From: Eonycteris spelaea
Lineage: Eukaryota; Chordata; Mammalia; Chiroptera; Pteropodidae
Direction of reading: 5' to 3'
Assembly: GCA_003508835.1 (NCBI GenBank)
Contig: PUFA01000012.1
Location: 20,502,001 to 20,566,000 of the forward strand
Length of the DNA stretch: 64,000 nucleotides
A program made the translations under genes and the position numbers. The notes under the pieces were generated by a model. The model was not told where the DNA came from. It searched no databases and worked only from the letters and a program-made list of their open reading frames with translations. Positions within the stretch are counted from its first letter, which is position 1. The number at the start of each line of letters is the position of its first letter. Shown here one piece after another: positions 59,510 to 64,000 of this stretch.

Positions 59510-60200
59510 TCCTTCTGTGAAGGACCTCTGGGACCACCCCATCTTTAAGAGCTCTTTTTGCTATAGATCATCAAGTCCCCTGGAGTTTTTCAGTTCAAAG
59601 ATTCTTTTACCCCCCCCTTTTTAATTCTCCCCCTGACCCATGGATGTTGCCATTTCCTCTTAAGAACTGATCTCTGAAGGCGGGGCGTTCCCCTCCACAT
59701 GCTCATGGTGTGCAGCTGGGGGCCTGGCGCACCCACGGCATGGTCCGAGGCTCACCTGGGGCGCAAACCCAGGACCTTCTGTGTGCAAAGCAGACTGTGG
59801 AGCTTTGATCTTCATGATTTCGTATTTAGAGAAAGCACCACTCTAGATGTAGCTCCAGGGAGAAAATGCCCTGGTCCCTGCCCTCCCAAAAATCTACAGC
59901 CAGCTAGAGATTTGGAAAAAGTAAGATTTATTGAAAGTACATTTTAGGAGACAGGCCATGCTAAGAAAGCCTGCAGCCCTATGGAATTTGGGAGGTGAAG
60001 AGATAAGACAATATATCCCAAGGGAGGAGTTGGTATTCAGCAAGGAGAGCTGTAACAAAGCGGAAGTGGGAAGGTCTGTTTATATTTGGGCTGTGATGGG
60101 AGGTCCTCCATGATCTGTATGTGAGGTTACCTCGACTGACAGCTGGGCTGCTATATAACACTTTGCCTACTATGCATGTGCTTACCCAGAATTCAGTCTG
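59510..60200 (-). other. Possible LTR-type element, antisense, unassigned
   Basis: On the minus strand, AATAAA (complement at about 59,930) is followed by 'tcttactttttccaaatctc' and a GC-richer tail, a layout often seen at the R/U5 part of an LTR. I recognise no family, so this is inference. Confidence 0.25.
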
Positions 60201-62425
60201 TTATAGATTCATGAACTTCTAGGCATAAACGAAGTATTATAATACAGTATAATGAGCATTGGATTATAGGTAGATTAGGGTAATACCTTCTGAGCAGGCA
60301 TCTATGGCTGGATTAAGCAAGTTAGATTATGACCCTCCTATCCTTTGTCTCTGGGGATGCAAGAGGGATTCTCTAACTACCAATAGGGTATTCTTTGGGC
60401 GGTCTCTAAACTGGGCCTCTCTTCCTTTCCTTTGTTCCCAGTTGCTCAAGTCTGACTAGCTACCTAACAAGAACAGGTTGACTTCCTTAGACAGATAGGA
60501 GGGGGTGGAACATTCTCTGAAGAGGGAATGGCCAGGGCAGAGATCCAGAGTGGTGAAAATAAAGGATGAGCTAGGGCTGTGAGTGCTTTGCAGTGGCATG
60601 ACTCTTTCTAGATGGAAGGAGATACAACTATTTATATTGCTCAGACTCACAAGATCATGAAGATCTGGGGCAATGTTCTAACCTTGGACCCACAGACATC
60701 TTTATCATCAATGGCTGAGAGAAATTCCCTGTGACATCATTTTGGGGAAAATGGTGGAAACGCAGTCCATAACTTACCATCCAAAAGCAACTTTCTAGAG
60801 TCTCTAAGGTGCATTTTTTTTTGTTCTAGCCTCATCTCTCCTTGCCTCTTACTTTCCTATCTGTATTTTTTCTTTTGCCTTCTTTCTATTTAAGCACTTA
60901 GATAAGGTATGTAAAAACTATAAAACACTAAACCTTCGTATTATCTTTCAAAACACATTCAGTGTCCAACAAAACTTCAGAGGGGCCTTTGAGTCTCAAG
61001 GGTTGAGACAGGTGGGGCAAGGTGGGCACAGTCTGAGAATCACCTAAAGGAAGTTTAGGAAGGAGCAAGCCTCGGCAGGGGACTCTGGGGGCAGTGTCAG
61101 AGTGAATTGAACTGAAGTTTTTGAAACCTCAGTTGATTAAAATCTACCTGCATACACAGAATAGCCTTCAATTGAGGCTGGTCAGGCAAGACCAGATGCC
61201 AGGTAATTTTCATCTAAATGTCATATTCAAGGATTGAGAAATTTTCAGACTTCACATTTTCCACACCCAGGAAATTGAGTTCCCTTTTGTGTAGGACATC
61301 CTGGAGAATGTGAAGAGCTCAAGGACCTGGGAATTGGGCTGGGATGGTGATAAGCAGTTATGGAGCAATTGTGGATTTGCTGCAGTTTGGCGGGAGGGCA
61401 TAGGGGTGGGGCATTGGGATGCGCTCTTTGCCACAGACAGGGCGGGAGGGGGAGGCGGTTAGAGGAGAGGGAGAGGCATAGCCTCGCTATGATCTTTAAT
61501 TAACTGCTATTTTACTGAGAACACACAAGTTGAGTTATTCTTCACTGAGCTTCATTTGGCAGGCATCAGGTTCAATACATAATTTATAACTGCACCTTAT
61601 TGATTTACATAAATTTGCAATTGTTTACAAGTACAGGACATGCTTTTTGTTCCTCCAAGGCCAAGACCCCACAGATTCCTAAGAGGAAGAGATTTGTCAG
61701 CAACAGAGAGAAAGCCCCAGGCAGCCTCCAAACCTTTTCCAGCTTCTGTCCTTTTGACATTCTTCTGGTTGGGCTTCCCTTTAGAGTGAGAGGTCTGCCT
61801 GAAGCCAGGAGGCAGGGCAGATCCCAGAATCACACTATCTAGGATTAACTCCAAGCAGGAGGTTAGGCCAGTCATCAAAATGCTTTCTTCCTCTGTGTAA
61901 TCATTTGACTAGAGGCTAATCAATGATTATCTGAGTCTACCCCTGACCTCTTCCTCAAACTCTAGACTTGAAAGTAGACCAGTAAGTCCAATTCTATTTG
62001 TGCTTAGAGAGAGAGATTCCCCAGTTCAAAAGACTGAGAGGATAGCTGGCAACAGTAAAGTCCTCAAAGGAGTCCTCAGAATCACTAAGTAAACGGAGTA
62101 CTTTCTAGTGTCTATTTTGATCCATCCCTTTATCATTGACAGTTTAGCATAAGTAAAAACTGTATAATCAGGAGATTTGAGAAGGGATACCAATATATCA
62201 AGCAATTTCATAGTAATTGCAAATACAAAGCATGAAAACTTTCTTTTAAATTGTCAACAAATGTTTAGTGATTGTCTACCATGGGGCAGGCACTCACTCA
62301 GCAGACACTGAAGATCTAGTAATAGATCTCAATGTCAGGATCAAAGGGGACAGATAAAAGAAGCAGTCACCAGAAATTATATAACAATAATTCATGATAC
62401 ACGTTTTAGTAATAACATTACTATT
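60200..62425. other. Unassigned intergenic DNA
   Basis: No gene found. AT-rich unique-looking DNA lies at 61,480-61,625, possibly conserved. An L2/MIR-like 'gtctaccatggggcaggcac' motif lies near 62,274-62,293. Confidence 0.35.
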
Positions 62426-62429
62426 GATA

Positions 62430-62640
62430 ATAATACCTAACATTAATTGGGTTGACTATTTGCCAAGCACTAAGCTGATGGGTCTTCAATTCATCCCCTC
62501 ATTAGGTCCTTACAACTCCATAAGGTGAATTTGTTTATCATCTCCACTTTACAGTGATGAAAAAACCTGAGGTGCAGAGAAGTAACTTGCTAGGAAGAAT
62601 CAGAGCTCTGATTTTAACTAAGGTCTAACTCTAGGAAACA
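62430..62640 (-). repeat. MIR SINE, antisense
   Basis: 'ccaagcactaagctgatggg', 'ggtccttacaactccataagg', 'ccactttacagtgatgaaaa' and 'cctgaggtgcagagaagtaac' form a nearly complete antisense MIR. Confidence 0.8.
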
Positions 62641-62644
62641 TGCA

Positions 62645-64000
62645 CTTGACCATGAAGTAAACAGCTGGGTACTACAGGGAAAATAAAGGACTTCTCCTTC
62701 AACATGGGGAAGAACTCTCTGCATTCCCTATACTCTCACCGTTTCCCTGCTTTTTAAGCCCAAGAATGATGACAATACCATTGACCTACTGACCTGGTAA
62801 TTGGAAATGGGGTGGCTCTGAATCAGAAGCAGAACATGTCAGACAATTTCACATCTACCTGATGGGTCATGAGGAAAGACTAGAAACAGAGTTAACATCA
62901 GGAACAGGATAATTGAGCCTTTGCCAACATAATTATATCCTTTGCATGCTAAGTTCAAAATGATTGAGTCAGAAGGTTTTGCTTTGTGCCAGAGTCATTG
63001 ACCGACTCTCCAAGAGGTCACCCAGAGTGGTATTGCCTTAATGAATTTACCACAAAGCTGAACCTGTTTCACAGTCGAGTCACTATCCTGAAGTTCATCG
63101 ACCTGAATAAGCATAACTCCCAGCAACCCAACTCATAGGAGGCTGAAGTATATAACCAGGTACCCATATATTCATTAACAGTTGATGTTAGCCTTCTGTA
63201 ACTGCAATGTGTCTCTGTCAACTGTGGCACCCTTTTCCCAATATCAGCAACCCTAGGGGACCAAATGAGTCATCAGTAGGCTAGCTGGCGAGTGTATCCC
63301 AGGAGTTAAGGGTGGCAGATTCATACAAGTCAGGGTGGAGATTAGAGTGTGAGTCATCTCCATTCCATAGCTAGGCACATCTGCGTTAGATCCAATTTCA
63401 AGTTGCTTTCTCCCGAACAGTGGTGGGTAACAAGTGTTGACTTCTGGCCTCTTGGCTTTACCTTACTTCTTTTTTCTTCTTTCTATCCTCCATCCTCATC
63501 TCTCATTCTTATTTCATGCGTTCTTCATACAATACAGTTGATTAGGTTGCTGATCATTCAGTTATCATCACATTCCAAACCTGCCCCTCCCACCCAAGAT
63601 TAAGTCAGGAGGTCATCTTGATGGGGGGGGGGTGGGGAGTGGGGGGTGGGTTGGTTGTTCCCAAGTTCTTTATTTATTTACAGAATTTTTGTTTGTTTAT
63701 TTTCAGATATATTATGTTGAACCATATAAAGCTGCATTTTGGCAGGTCAAAAGCAGTTAAACAGCAGCAACTTCATGTAGTTCAACTACCAGTGGACCAG
63801 ATACATTAAGGGCAGCTTAATAATTCTCTCTTTTGCAAGCCATAGTGGTGGGTGTGTTATGGGCGTCAGGCATGGCAGCTTTTTACCTCTTTTGGGAAAC
63901 CAGCTTCTCTGAGAAGCCACTGGTATCTGTGCCCTTGTTCCTCTTGCTGTCCACTCATTCTCCAGCTAGAGCCTTAATGTCAGGGATGAACAAAGGAGAA
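62645..64000. other. Unassigned intergenic DNA with a G-rich run
   Basis: No gene recognised. A G-rich run lies at 63,623-63,652. On the minus strand two AATAAA-type hexamers occur at about 63,665-63,705, which could mark the 3' end of an unrecognised retrocopy extending to the right edge. Not demonstrated. Confidence 0.3.
63623..63652 (+). repeat. G-rich tract with G-quadruplex potential
   Basis: Four or more G runs of three or more (GGGGGGGGGG, GGGG, GGGGGG, GGG) within 30 nt. Confidence 0.85.

Noticed and set aside
1..64000. CRISPR array, prokaryotic operon, phage or plasmid elements
   Set aside because: No regularly spaced direct repeats, no dense open frames; splice signals and mammalian repeats show nuclear vertebrate DNA.
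63660..64000. Antisense 3' end of the next gene downstream of BFSP2
   Set aside because: AATAAA hexamers on the minus strand are present, but no coding sequence could be recognised; kept only as a weak note.

Overview
The window is eukaryotic, specifically placental-mammal, nuclear DNA. It is AT-rich and intron/intergenic-like, with GT-AG exons and many mammal-wide interspersed repeats (MIR, L2, MER5A, MER20, Tigger, MaLR LTRs, old L1). I recognised no clade-specific young SINE: no Alu, B1/B2, carnivore, cetartiodactyl, horse or bat type. This argues against primate, rodent, dog/cat, whale/cow, horse or bat origin, but it is only an absence by eye. The one recognisable host gene and its lesion would fit a mammal with reduced vision. 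I recall BFSP2 loss being reported in pangolins, but I could not check this and the species is not established here.

Region 1 (1-12,180, + strand) is the 3' part of BFSP2 (phakinin/CP49, the lens beaded-filament protein). Three exons are visible: 5425-5555, 9623-9843 and a terminal exon at 11982 that supplies the last base of the final Gly codon, an immediate TAA, a short 3' UTR and an AATAAA at 12155. The first of these exons is 131 nt instead of 132: one base is missing near 5529-5530. The shifted frame reads eight foreign residues and then meets a TGA made across the splice junction (TG at 5554-5555 plus A at 9623). The last exon segment of the coil is otherwise perfectly open. The gene is therefore either recently inactivated or carries a single-base sequence error.

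Region 2 (12.2-64 kb) has no intact protein-coding gene that I can support. It looks like the intergenic stretch downstream of BFSP2 and is built of layered transposon remains. Antisense L1 bodies lie at 14.4-16.2 kb and 42.8-44.65 kb. A nested block at 20.6-23.6 kb contains a processed pseudogene of CALCOCO2 (NDP52), an L1 fragment and a MaLR LTR inside an older L1 3' end. A decayed retroviral pol-like trace and a probable LTR end lie at 23.57-24.3 kb. A Tigger element lies at 34.16-34.66 kb, MER5A and MER20 copies at 40.1 and 41.9 kb, and a dense LTR cluster at 49.8-58.1 kb.

Stretches without assignable repeats are noted individually. A few (about 13.54-13.76, 31.74-32.06, 45.99-46.4 and 61.48-61.62 kb) look like unique sequence that could be conserved regulatory DNA, but that is inference. 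I found no CRISPR array, operon, rRNA or tRNA, and nothing that qualifies as a new multi-gene system. The most consequential observation is the BFSP2 frameshift.
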